9,643 nucleotides of DNA from an uncultured Prevotella sp. (GCA_900548585.1 URLI01000055.1:1-9643); one strand, 5' to 3'. Positions 1 through 5,971 are shown, numbered from the stretch's first letter. The notes: generated by a model from the sequence alone, not told the origin. Made by a program: numbers and translations.

Positions 1-55
1 ATTGGATGCTTACGTTGTTTGTTATTATGAAAGACGGCTAATATTGGATGCTTAC
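1..55. repeat. 13-nt direct repeat, two copies 42 nt apart
   Basis: The 13-mer ATTGGATGCTTAC occurs at 1-13 and again at 43-55. The bases after each copy (GTTGTTT and TTTGTAT) are only loosely alike, and no third copy appears at the next 42-nt step. The first copy starts at the window edge, so more copies could lie to the left. No coding frame covers the repeat. What it does is unknown; it may be the end of a tandem array or chance. Confidence 0.5.
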
Positions 56-102
56 TTTGTATGGACAAATATTTTTCTGTCCGCTAAAAATATAAAGAGC
101 AG

Positions 103-150
103 AAAGTTCTATCCGCAATGCCGATAAACACTCATTGCGGATAGGATTTT
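103..150. terminator. Strong hairpin, probable bidirectional terminator
   Basis: CTATCCGCAATG (109-120) and CATTGCGGATAG (133-144) form a perfect 12-bp stem around a 12-nt loop. The stem extends through AAAGTT on the left and GATTTT on the right using wobble pairs, giving an A-tract / GC core / T-tract layout in both directions. It probably ends a gene lying left of the window on the plus strand. It could also stop minus-strand transcripts arriving from the sigma-factor module, since no other clear minus-strand terminator lies between 467 and here. Confidence 0.7.
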
Positions 151-182
151 ATAAAGCGAGCCTTGTCTTCTCGGGATTTTCA

Positions 183-208
183 ACATAATTAGGGTCTGCT
201 AATTATGT
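183..208. repeat. Perfect 10-bp inverted repeat, 6-nt spacer
   Basis: ACATAATTAG (183-192) and CTAATTATGT (199-208) are exact reverse complements separated by GGTCTG. The arms are AT-rich and no T-run follows, so it is not a good intrinsic terminator. The geometry suits a dimeric DNA-binding protein or a recombinase site. It does not match the dif arm layout, because the CATAA/TTATG parts sit at the outer ends of the arms, not next to a 6-bp core. It lies about 40 nt upstream of the tRNA-Arg promoter. Confidence 0.55.
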
Positions 209-250
209 GCAAGTTCTTAGAAGGCCCCCCGTAAATAAGATGGCGGCAAA

Positions 251-282
251 TTTGGTGATAAGGCATAAAAGCAGTAACTTTG
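251..282 (+). promoter_or_regulatory. Primary sigma factor promoter for tRNA-Arg
   Basis: TTTG (251-254) and TAACTTTG (275-282) match the Bacteroidetes -33 and -7 elements (TTTG and TAnnTTTG) with a 20-nt spacer, the usual distance. Transcription should begin near 288-290, giving a leader of roughly 55 nt before the tRNA. The spacer contains GCATAAAAG at 263-271, which is found at the same offset in the tRNA-Met promoter near 9264. Confidence 0.85.
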
Positions 283-341
283 CAACCGCTAATGAGGATG
301 CCGTGTTCCGGTGTCCGCATCTGTGGGTGAGAACAGCGGAT

Positions 342-416
342 GGTCCCATAGTTCAATGGATAGAATAAGTCTCTCCTAAAGATTAGATCCGAGTTCGATT
401 CTCGGTGGGACTACCA
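342..416 (+). tRNA. tRNA-Arg (anticodon CCT)
   Basis: A full cloverleaf can be folded by eye. The acceptor stem GGTCCCA pairs with TGGGACT (one G-T), the D stem GTTC pairs with GAAT, and the anticodon stem AGTCT/AGATT encloses the loop CTCCTAA. The T arm is CCGAG, TTCGATT, CTCGG. The anticodon is CCT, reading the arginine codon AGG. The discriminator base is A at 413, and CCA is encoded at 414-416, unlike in the tRNA-Met gene of this window. It has its own promoter upstream and a hairpin terminator two bases after the 3' end, so it is a single-gene transcription unit. Confidence 0.97.
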
Positions 417-417
417 T

Positions 418-450
418 GAAGCCGGCATATCGCCGGCTTCTTTGCTTGTG
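418..450 (+). terminator. Intrinsic terminator of tRNA-Arg
   Basis: GAAGCCGGC (418-426) and GCCGGCTTC (432-440) form a perfect 9-bp GC-rich stem with a 5-nt loop, followed by TTTGCTTGTG. It begins one base after the encoded CCA. On the minus strand the stem is followed by ATGGTAG, which lacks a T-run, so it should act mainly for the tRNA. Confidence 0.85.
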
Positions 451-466
451 TCGTTGGCTGTGGTGG

Positions 467-916
467 CTACCGTGAGAATTTCTGTATGTCCTGCATGGAA
501 ATTGCGCCGGAGATGTTTATCACCGAGACGTTGTCCTCACTGGTTGCCAGCAGCAGGAAGTCGTTCTTTTTCCCCGGCAGCACTTTGTGGTATATCACCA
601 CGTTCTCGCCGCCGTCGTTCGCCGTCATCACCATGTCGTATTTGTTCCTGCGCATGTCGGCAGCCACCTGCGCCTTCACCGCCGCGAAAAGACTTTTCTT
701 CTCGCAATCCAGTATGCGCATCCTGTCTATCCGCGAGCCGAGCTTCCCGAGGTTGTGCCCTCCGACGTTCGCCCCGTTCATCATTGACAGCATAGCCTTG
801 CCGATATATACGGTTGACACGCCATTTATGTTCTTGTATTTTTCAAACACCGATGTCTGCGCGAATGTGACGCTGCACAATACGGCCAGCACTGCCGTGA
901 TAAATATCCTTTTCAT
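467..916 (-). CDS. DUF4252 exported protein (distal copy)
   Basis: The product is 149 residues with a clear signal peptide (MKRIFITAVLAVLCSVTFAQ), so it should be periplasmic or exported. The mature part has the DUF4252 pattern: an early G-V-S-x-V-Y-I-G-K-A-M segment, a central R-M-R-I-L-D-C and K-Y-D-M-V-M-T, and a terminal strand L-L-L-A-T-S-E-D-N-V-S-V-I-N-I-S-G. The function of DUF4252 is not known. The start at 916 is supported by a GGAAAG site and by ATGA overlap with the preceding gene, implying translational coupling. It is the last gene of the sigma-factor module and a paralogue of the module's first gene; the two share layout and the ATxxEDNxS motif but are otherwise diverged. A role as target or sensor partner of the sigma factor is inference only. 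Confidence 0.85.
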   Translation of the reverse strand: MKRIFITAVLAVLCSVTFAQTSVFEKYKNINGVSTVYIGKAMLSMMNGANVGGHNLGKLGSRIDRMRILDCEKKSLFAAVKAQVAADMRRNKYDMVMTANDGGENVVIYHKVLPGKKNDFLLLATSEDNVSVINISGAISMQDIQKFSR

Positions 917-1281
917 TTCTTTCCGTTTTTATTTGTTGCGTTATCCATTATTTCGAGTCCCTTGTTTATGGAGCGCGAGAACTTTGCGAGAGCCTTCTCC
1001 GCCTCAATCCTTGCGGCATCGGGGTCGTTGAATGTTTCTTCCTCCACGGCAAGCTCCCCGGATGCGACGGGCTGCCGCAGTGATACGGACCATATACCTG
1101 CCACGAGCGCCACGCCCGCCGCAATGCCTGCCGCCCAGCGCATTCCCACGATGCGCGTGCGGCGCGCGGTCTGTCGCTCAATGCTGTTCCAGCGGTCTAT
1201 CTGCCTTGACAGGCGCTGCTCCATGCCCTCGGGCACGGGTGGCTGCGCCGACTTGAATATGTCTGTTTCAAATTGTTCCAT
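913..1281 (-). CDS. One-pass membrane protein, putative anti-sigma factor
   Basis: This 122-residue protein has a charged N-terminal part (about 1-47, rich in Glu, Arg and Gln), one hydrophobic segment at about 49-67 (W-A-A-G-I-A-A-G-V-A-L-V-A-G-I-W), and a C-terminal part of about 55 residues. That topology, a cytoplasmic N-terminus and periplasmic tail, is usual for small anti-sigma factors. No zinc-binding HxxxCxxC motif and no FecR domain are present. The tail carries F-N-D-P-D-A-A-R-I-E-A-E-K-A-L, a helical motif I recall from proteins next to DUF4252/ECF genes in Bacteroidetes. The gene starts one base after the sigma-factor stop codon and overlaps the next start by ATGA, so the three are tightly coupled. 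The anti-sigma role rests on position and topology, not on a recognised domain. Confidence 0.75.
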   Translation of the reverse strand: MEQFETDIFKSAQPPVPEGMEQRLSRQIDRWNSIERQTARRTRIVGMRWAAGIAAGVALVAGIWSVSLRQPVASGELAVEEETFNDPDAARIEAEKALAKFSRSINKGLEIMDNATNKNGKK

Positions 1282-1282
1282 A

Positions 1283-1780
1283 TCAATGGTTTTGCTTTAA
1301 TAATTGCCTCACCGCCATTCTCGCGCGGCTCAGCGATGTTCTCACCCCCGCCTCCGACAGTCCGGTGGCACGCGCCACCTCCCCGATCGTCAGCCCCTCG
1401 AGGTCACGCATTGTCATCACCCTGCGCTGCTGCTCCGGCAGCTTGTCGATTGCCAGCAACGCGCCCTGCAGCGCCTCCGCCGCCATCATGTGGCTGTCTG
1501 GCGGAGGCTCTCCGGGAAGTTTCTCCACGGCATCGTCGAGTCTGCCCTCCCTCAACCTCCTGTTCCTCATGCGGTCGAGGAAGATGTTGCGCATGGTGCG
1601 CATTGCGAAAGCGAGCGGACTGTCCACGCGTGGCAGCGCGTCACGCTTCAGCCACAGTTTCAGGAACGCCTCCTGCACCAGGTCCTCGGCATCCGCACTG
1701 TTTTGCGTGAGACGCACCGCCACCCAGTACATCTGCCTGTGGCATGGCAGGAACACACACTTGAACTCTGAGGCATTCAT
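1283..1780 (-). CDS. ECF-family RNA polymerase sigma-70 factor
   Basis: The 165-residue protein has only sigma regions 2 and 4, as in ECF sigma factors. Region 2 covers about 8-75, with the core-binding signature D-A-E-D-L-V-Q-E-A-F at 30-39 and the promoter-melting segment L-A-F-A-M-R-T-M-R-N-I-F-L-D at about 56-69. Region 4 covers about 106-162, with L-P-E-Q-Q-R-R-V near 114 and the helix-turn-helix G-L-S-E-A-G-V-R-T-S-L-S-R-A-R at 140-154 that reads the -35 box. The length is normal for the group. It directs RNA polymerase to a small set of envelope-related promoters when released by its anti-sigma factor, presumably the next gene. GGAG sits directly before the chosen ATG. It follows the first DUF4252 gene by 15 nt, and the operon promoter has a standard ECF shape, suggesting autoregulation. 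Confidence 0.95.
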   Translation of the reverse strand: MNASEFKCVFLPCHRQMYWVAVRLTQNSADAEDLVQEAFLKLWLKRDALPRVDSPLAFAMRTMRNIFLDRMRNRRLREGRLDDAVEKLPGEPPPDSHMMAAEALQGALLAIDKLPEQQRRVMTMRDLEGLTIGEVARATGLSEAGVRTSLSRARMAVRQLLKQNH

Positions 1781-1795
1781 CTCCGGCGCGAGCAG

Positions 1796-2266
1796 TCAGT
1801 CGTCTTTCATCTTGCTGAGGTCTATCTTTCCGATCAGGCGCACCAGGGAGATGGAGTTGTCCTCGTGGTCGGTTGCCATGATGAGCATTTCACTCGCGTC
1901 GTTGATACTGCCCTTTACCATAATCCTCGCATGTTCGCCATCGTCCGTGGTGTTCGCCAACTCGGAATATCCATCAGCCTCGAGATTTATTCCACTCACC
2001 TCCTTCTCAAATTTCCGCATCAGTTTCGGCTCGTTCTCGATGCTCACCACAATTATTGAGTCGCACCGCATGCCATCGGGCAATTTGTCGATATCACCGA
2101 TATCGATACCACCCTTTTTCAGCCCCTTGTTAGCCATTTCTCCGCCGAGCCTGATCACCTGCGCCCCTTTCACGGCACTGTATTTGCTGATGAGCCTCTG
2201 CATGTTCTGCGCTGCCACCGGGATTGCCGCCAGTGTTATCACCAAAGTAACCAATAACTTTTTCAT
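1796..2266 (-). CDS. DUF4252 exported protein (proximal copy)
   Basis: The product is 156 residues with a signal peptide ending near V-A-A-Q-N (residues 16-21). The DUF4252 pattern is visible: the Y-S-A-V-K-G-A-Q-V-I-R-L-G-G-E-M segment near 29-44, a central R-C-D-S-I-I-V-V-S-I-E, and a terminal L-I-M-A-T-D-H-E-D-N-S-I-S-L-V-R-L-I-G-K-I. It is the first gene of the sigma-factor module, placed before the sigma gene, while a paralogue ends the module. The start is supported by the signal peptide and by a purine-rich AAGGAAAAGGAA immediately upstream. An ECF-type promoter lies about 60 nt before the ATG. The function is unknown. As the most promoter-proximal gene it could be the most highly expressed product of the induced operon. 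Confidence 0.85.
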   Translation of the reverse strand: MKKLLVTLVITLAAIPVAAQNMQRLISKYSAVKGAQVIRLGGEMANKGLKKGGIDIGDIDKLPDGMRCDSIIVVSIENEPKLMRKFEKEVSGINLEADGYSELANTTDDGEHARIMVKGSINDASEMLIMATDHEDNSISLVRLIGKIDLSKMKDD

Positions 2267-2324
2267 TTCCTTTTCCTTTTTTAATGTTAATAATACGTTT
2301 TCAGAAGCGCTTTCTGTATATATA

Positions 2325-2350
2325 GACGCTTTTTCGCGTAATTTGTTTCA
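2325..2350 (-). promoter_or_regulatory. Probable ECF sigma factor promoter
   Basis: Reading the minus strand, TGAAAC (2350-2345) is followed by exactly 16 nt and then CGTC (2328-2325). A TGAAAC / 16-17 nt / CGTC pattern is the classic shape of ECF-controlled promoters (for example SigM and SigW of Bacillus subtilis). The start site would fall near 2318, about 50 nt before the first DUF4252 ATG. No TAnnTTTG box of the primary sigma factor is seen in this stretch. A small near-palindrome, CAGAA GCGCT TTCTG at 2302-2316, lies close to the expected start site and could be an operator. That the neighbouring sigma factor reads this promoter is inference. Confidence 0.65.
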
Positions 2351-2470
2351 GCAAAATCAAAATATTTCACGCTGATGGCATGGAAACGTGGGTGTGCCAT
2401 CAAAAAACAGGCGTGTTTTTTTCACAGGACACCAAACTTGAGAAAGCAGTGTCTTTGCGCATAAACACAA
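2351..2470. other. Non-coding gap between two minus-strand operons
   Basis: No credible gene is seen. A hairpin GATGGCA (2374-2380) / TGCCATC (2395-2401) with a 14-nt loop is followed on the plus strand by A-runs, not T-runs, so it is not a plus-strand terminator. A T7 run sits at about 2416-2422. The hairpin lies just upstream of the ECF promoter, where an activator or repressor site would be expected, but nothing more can be said. Confidence 0.4.
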
Positions 2471-2504
2471 GAGAGGGTGTGCCTCTGTCTTGACACACCC
2501 TCTT
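2471..2504 (-). terminator. Terminator of the TlpA/Omp28 operon
   Basis: AGAGGGTGTG (2472-2481) and CACACCCTCT (2494-2503) form a 10-bp stem with a 12-nt loop. It lies 25 nt after the stop codon of the large Omp28 gene. On the minus strand the stem is followed by CTTGTGTTTATG, a moderately T-rich tail. The plus-strand side (TCTTGTTAATT) is also T-rich, so the hairpin may work both ways. It separates this operon from the ECF promoter 120 nt downstream. Confidence 0.75.
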
Positions 2505-2528
2505 CTTGTTAATTGGTCGCGGTAGTGC

Positions 2529-4466
2529 TTACTTGACCACCACCTTTATTGTCTTGCCGTTAGACAGTTTCAGGATGTTCACGCCGGTCTCCGGTGCGCT
2601 GATCTGCTGGCCTGCCGCGTTGTAGCGAGCCACGACCTCAGCATTCTTGCCGTCTGCCGTTGTTTCCTCGATGCCCGCCGGGTCCTCGAGATCTGTTATC
2701 TCGCAGTTGTTGACATCCATGTTCAGATGGTTTGGCGTCCTGTAACTAACCTTCGGCGCGATGAATGCTATTATGTGCATGTTTGACGTCACATAGTCTG
2801 CCGGCACCTTGTAGGTGTAGTTGTTCTCATAATTGTCGCCGTTCCATTTGATGTCATTGCCCAGTACTGTTCCGAGCGCGGCGCGGAAAGTGTGGTCGTG
2901 GACATAGTTTGCGCCGCCGCTTGTCTGGTAAGCCTTCAGGCCATCCTCTGTGATATACACAAACAGCCCATAGCCTGCAAGCGAGGATGCTGCGCCCTCA
3001 GCGCCTTGTCCTGCCACCGAGACGGTGAGCTCGCGCGTTTCATTGTTGAAGCTCCTCGTTATGTTTACCGGGACGAACGAAGGTGCCTCTGCGTGTGCCG
3101 AGATGTAACCGGATACTTGCTGCGCGGCTTGTGTCAGATACTGTTCCTTGTATCCGCAACCATAGGCTATTGCGTCTGGCGCGTCGTCTCCATAGAGAAG
3201 TTCTGGTATGAAGAACCGGTTGTATGAGGCTGACGGGAAACCGCTCAATCCCATGTATGACATGATGGAGTCGCACTGCTTGTTGTTGAACTTGTCCCTT
3301 GAATTCATGTTGCCGTGTATGGCAGCCCATGCAATGTCGCCGCGCTGTTCGCTCAGTTTCTTTAGGAACTTGCCTCCCAGCGGACACCATGTGCAGCCCT
3401 GCGACGTGAACTGCTCGAGCATGATCTTCTGGCGTGGAACGCTGTTTACGAATGAAATGAAATTCGCCTCCTTCTTCTTGCCTTCGCCCGTCACGTCCTG
3501 TCCGTTGATGGTTGCCAAGGTCATCGTTACTTTGTGAGAACCGTTTGCGATATTTGCGGGAACGGTGATGTTTCCGTTTACGTCATATTTCCCGTTCACT
3601 TCGATAGCCTTGGTGCTGGTGTATGTGCCAACCTTTGTTCCGTCGATGTCAAAGTCGAGTGTGTAGGAGTCTATCTTATTTTTCCCGAAGTTCTCAACCG
3701 AAGCCTTGTATGGAAGGCTTTCGCTTGCCTTGCAATACTTCTTTCCAAGCGTGAAGTCGTTCAGCACCATGCTGTAGTCGGGGATGTTGTCGAGCTCAAC
3801 GACGGCCTGTGCGCTGAGTGTTCCGAATTGTGTTTCCATGTTGTTCCACTTTGCTCCGTTGCCAAAGTCCCCATAGATATACAGGTCTGCCATTTCCGGT
3901 GTCTTCAAGGCGGATATTGGGTAGCATTCTGATGTATAACTACCATTATACGTTGTGTTCTTCTGCTTGTACTCAAAGCCTATGTAGAGTGCCTCGATGC
4001 CATCGGGGATGGTGACTGGTGTCGTGAGTTGGACTTCGTTCCACCCTTTCGTTCCGTTGCCGACATCCTGCAAAGTGAGGTCTGTGACCTTGCCGGAAGC
4101 ATCTTCTGTCCCGATATACACCTTGAAATTCTCAACGGCATAGCTAAGGCCTATGCGTAGCATCACGATCTTTCCACCGATGAATTTCGAGAAGAATTTC
4201 TTCGTAAGCCTTGATGCAGGCCTCATTATTCCGGTGCGGCCCGGTGCGCCGAGCCCTGATTCGGCAAGCTCGTCTGTGGTGTAGGCACCCAAGATGCGCT
4301 GATTGTCTGCCAGCGTGACTTTCCTTGCCTCGCTTTTCCTCACTCCGCTGTTCACGGTGCTTCTTTCGAGGACCTTGAGTGCGGAAAAGTCCCGTTGCCC
4401 AACGCTCTGGGCGTTGAGTCCGACAGCCATGAAAACGGCTGCCAGTGTCAGTAGTAATTTTTTCAT
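2529..4466 (-). CDS. Large Omp28-related protein with sorting-like tail
   Basis: The 645-residue product has a signal peptide (MKKLLLTLAAVFMAVGLNAQ). Residues 21-340 are beta-rich with no recognised motif. The Omp28-like, thioredoxin-type part begins near 345 with K-I-M-L-E-Q-F-T-S-Q-G-C-T-W-C-P: the CxxC is C358/C361, and G-F-P (P411) with N416-R417 fits the cis-proline region. The family motif Y-V-H-D-H-T-F-R-A-A-L lies at 521-531. The last 35 residues (R614-Y-N-A-A-G-Q through K-L-S-N-G-K) are a short tail like those of secreted Prevotella proteins, possibly a type IX secretion or surface signal. It is the last gene of the operon, 12 nt after the preceding stop, and a terminator follows. 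It is over twice the length of the neighbouring Omp28 lipoprotein because of its extra N-terminal part. The substrate is unknown; a role in surface thiol chemistry is inference. Confidence 0.85.
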   Translation of the reverse strand: MKKLLLTLAAVFMAVGLNAQSVGQRDFSALKVLERSTVNSGVRKSEARKVTLADNQRILGAYTTDELAESGLGAPGRTGIMRPASRLTKKFFSKFIGGKIVMLRIGLSYAVENFKVYIGTEDASGKVTDLTLQDVGNGTKGWNEVQLTTPVTIPDGIEALYIGFEYKQKNTTYNGSYTSECYPISALKTPEMADLYIYGDFGNGAKWNNMETQFGTLSAQAVVELDNIPDYSMVLNDFTLGKKYCKASESLPYKASVENFGKNKIDSYTLDFDIDGTKVGTYTSTKAIEVNGKYDVNGNITVPANIANGSHKVTMTLATINGQDVTGEGKKKEANFISFVNSVPRQKIMLEQFTSQGCTWCPLGGKFLKKLSEQRGDIAWAAIHGNMNSRDKFNNKQCDSIMSYMGLSGFPSASYNRFFIPELLYGDDAPDAIAYGCGYKEQYLTQAAQQVSGYISAHAEAPSFVPVNITRSFNNETRELTVSVAGQGAEGAASSLAGYGLFVYITEDGLKAYQTSGGANYVHDHTFRAALGTVLGNDIKWNGDNYENNYTYKVPADYVTSNMHIIAFIAPKVSYRTPNHLNMDVNNCEITDLEDPAGIEETTADGKNAEVVARYNAAGQQISAPETGVNILKLSNGKTIKVVVK

Positions 4467-4478
4467 GATTTAATAAAA

Positions 4479-5138
4479 TTAATAGTTAAACGATTTTATA
4501 ATCTTCCCGTTTGAAAGTTTCACGATGTTCAGTCCCTTCACCGGGCGGACTGTCTCCTGTCCGTTGGCGTTGTAGCGGGCCGTCACCTTTGCCGGTGTGT
4601 CTGCCGCCGCGTCGTCTATGCCTGCCGACGCCGGTGCGTTGATATACTTCACGGTGACCGTTGAGCCTTGGTACTCATTGCCGAACTTCGGTGGGAATCC
4701 CCCGAGGCTCTCGGCTCTCACGATTTGGTATTTCACGATGCATTCTGCATTTTCAGGTGCGTTGCCAAGAAGCCATTCTGCCTGAATGTCCATGCTGCCT
4801 CCTGCCGGCACGACGTCCTTGCCGGTATTGCCTTCCCCCAAACCGAAAGGCTCGCACGAGCCGACGCATACCTGCATACCACCGCCATCCAGTTTCGTGA
4901 CGTTTACCTTGAGGTAAACGCCCTGCTCCTGTCCCGACGTGTTCTTGACGAACAGATCCGTGTTTACCTGCATCTCTTCGAAATCATTTTTCACGGGATC
5001 GCAGCGTATTATCGTGGCTCCGTCCGGAATGACGTTGCCGTTTTTGTCAACGAACTGCAGCACGTTGTCAATGCCCTGTGCGCACGCGGATGCCGCGCCC
5101 GCCGCAACCATCAATAATAATGTGAGAATCTTTTTCAT
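4479..5138 (-). CDS. Small exported protein, Ig-like look, sorting-like tail
   Basis: A longer frame is open to 5243, but the start at 5138 is chosen because it gives a clean signal peptide (MKKILTLLLMVAAGAASACA) preceded by AGGAAAA, and because the longer version would overlap the upstream gene. The product is then 219 residues. Residues 22-165 look like one or two beta-sandwich domains: F-V-D-K-N-G-N-V-I-P-D-G at 29-40, a strand V-K-N-T-S-G-Q near 64-70, and cysteines at 46, 91, 95 and 133 that could form disulfides (C91-V-G-S-C95). Residues 187-219 repeat the tail of the next gene (A-R-Y-N-A-N-G-Q ... N-I-V-K-L-S-N-G-K). I do not recognise a named family. Its place between two Omp28-related genes suggests it works with them, perhaps as a disulfide-bearing partner; that is inference. 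Confidence 0.75.
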   Translation of the reverse strand: MKKILTLLLMVAAGAASACAQGIDNVLQFVDKNGNVIPDGATIIRCDPVKNDFEEMQVNTDLFVKNTSGQEQGVYLKVNVTKLDGGGMQVCVGSCEPFGLGEGNTGKDVVPAGGSMDIQAEWLLGNAPENAECIVKYQIVRAESLGGFPPKFGNEYQGSTVTVKYINAPASAGIDDAAADTPAKVTARYNANGQETVRPVKGLNIVKLSNGKIIKSFNY

Positions 5139-5158
5139 TGTCTTTTCCTGTTTGTTTT

Positions 5159-5971
5159 TTATTTTATCGATTTCTTTTCCACCTGCTGCACGCCGTCGCC
5201 GTTGTAGACGAAAGCCACTATCGAGACGTTCTCCGCAACCCACTTTCCGTCAAGTTTCAGTGTGTATGTGGCTGTTTTCTCCTCGCCCTTGGCTATCGAG
5301 AAGTTGTCGCCCCATGCGTCGTTGACCGACGTGCGGAACACATGTTTGTGGACATACTCCTTGTTGGTCGATCCGTCCGGCATCTTCTGCATTGCCACGA
5401 TGTTGTCCTCGATGGCCCACACCTGCAGTTTCCCTTCGGTGTTTCCGCTTACTCCCTTTGTCCTGACGTTGATGGTGACCGTCCTGTCCGCGTCGTTATA
5501 GTTGTTTCCTATTTCGATGCTCAGGCTCGCTTTCTGTCCCGCCGCGTCGTGTACGGCCTTCATCCACTGCTCGTGGTTAAGTATTCCGCCCACACGGTTG
5601 ACAAGTCCCGCCGGCTGGAATTTTATTCCCCAGTGCTGGTAGTATTCGTCTCCCGTGTCGGTGGCAAGCCCTACGAGGTTGGCTGTGCCGTGGAAGCCCA
5701 GCGCGCCGGAGTGTATGCCCACCGCAATCACGTTGTCTGCGCCATAGTCATTTTGTATTTGCTCTATTATGTCTGCCGCCTCGGGGCAGTGCACGCATTT
5801 CTGCCCAGTGAAGTCCTCGATGAGTATTTTCCTCGTGACCACCTGGCCGTCGTCGTCAGGGTTTTCTGTGCCGGGCTTGTCAACGTTCAGCAGGCGTTCG
5901 CTCTCGTCAATGTCGCTGCACGATGCCATCGCCATCGCCACTCCCATCAATATATATATTATTTTCTTCAT
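5159..5971 (-). CDS. Omp28-related lipoprotein, thioredoxin-like
   Basis: The 270-residue product has a lipoprotein signal with lipobox M-A-S-C, making C18 the likely lipidated residue, followed by S-D, so it should be membrane-anchored, plausibly in the outer membrane. An acidic linker (about 19-44) leads to the Omp28-type domain: K-I-L-I-E-D-F-T-G-Q-K-C-V-H-C-P with the CxxC at C59/C62, then F-Q-P (P120) and N125-R126 in the cis-proline position, and the family motif Y-V-H-K-H-V-F-R at 206-213. It ends with a beta-rich part and no sorting tail. It resembles residues ~345-570 of the large Omp28 protein downstream, so the two are paralogues within one operon. It starts 32 nt after the DUF6029 gene. 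The CVHC redox site suggests thiol exchange or isomerisation, but this is not shown. Confidence 0.85.
   Translation of the reverse strand: MKKIIYILMGVAMAMASCSDIDESERLLNVDKPGTENPDDDGQVVTRKILIEDFTGQKCVHCPEAADIIEQIQNDYGADNVIAVGIHSGALGFHGTANLVGLATDTGDEYYQHWGIKFQPAGLVNRVGGILNHEQWMKAVHDAAGQKASLSIEIGNNYNDADRTVTINVRTKGVSGNTEGKLQVWAIEDNIVAMQKMPDGSTNKEYVHKHVFRTSVNDAWGDNFSIAKGEEKTATYTLKLDGKWVAENVSIVAFVYNGDGVQQVEKKSIK

Noticed and set aside
1..55. A CRISPR array
   Set aside because: Only two copies of a 13-nt repeat are present, far shorter than CRISPR repeats, and no cas gene is in the window.
183..208. A dif / XerCD recombination site
   Set aside because: The spacer is 6 nt, but the dif-like CATAA/TTATG parts are at the outer ends of the arms, giving the wrong core distance.
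1365..2375. A 336-codon plus-strand open frame opposite the sigma and DUF4252 genes
   Set aside because: It is antisense to two well-supported genes, its translation is low-complexity and Ser/Phe-rich with no domain, and it spans the ECF promoter region.
5139..5243. N-terminal extension of the 4479-5138 gene up to 5243
   Set aside because: It would overlap the upstream lipoprotein gene by about 85 nt and bury a good signal peptide and its AGGAAAA site 35 residues inside the protein.
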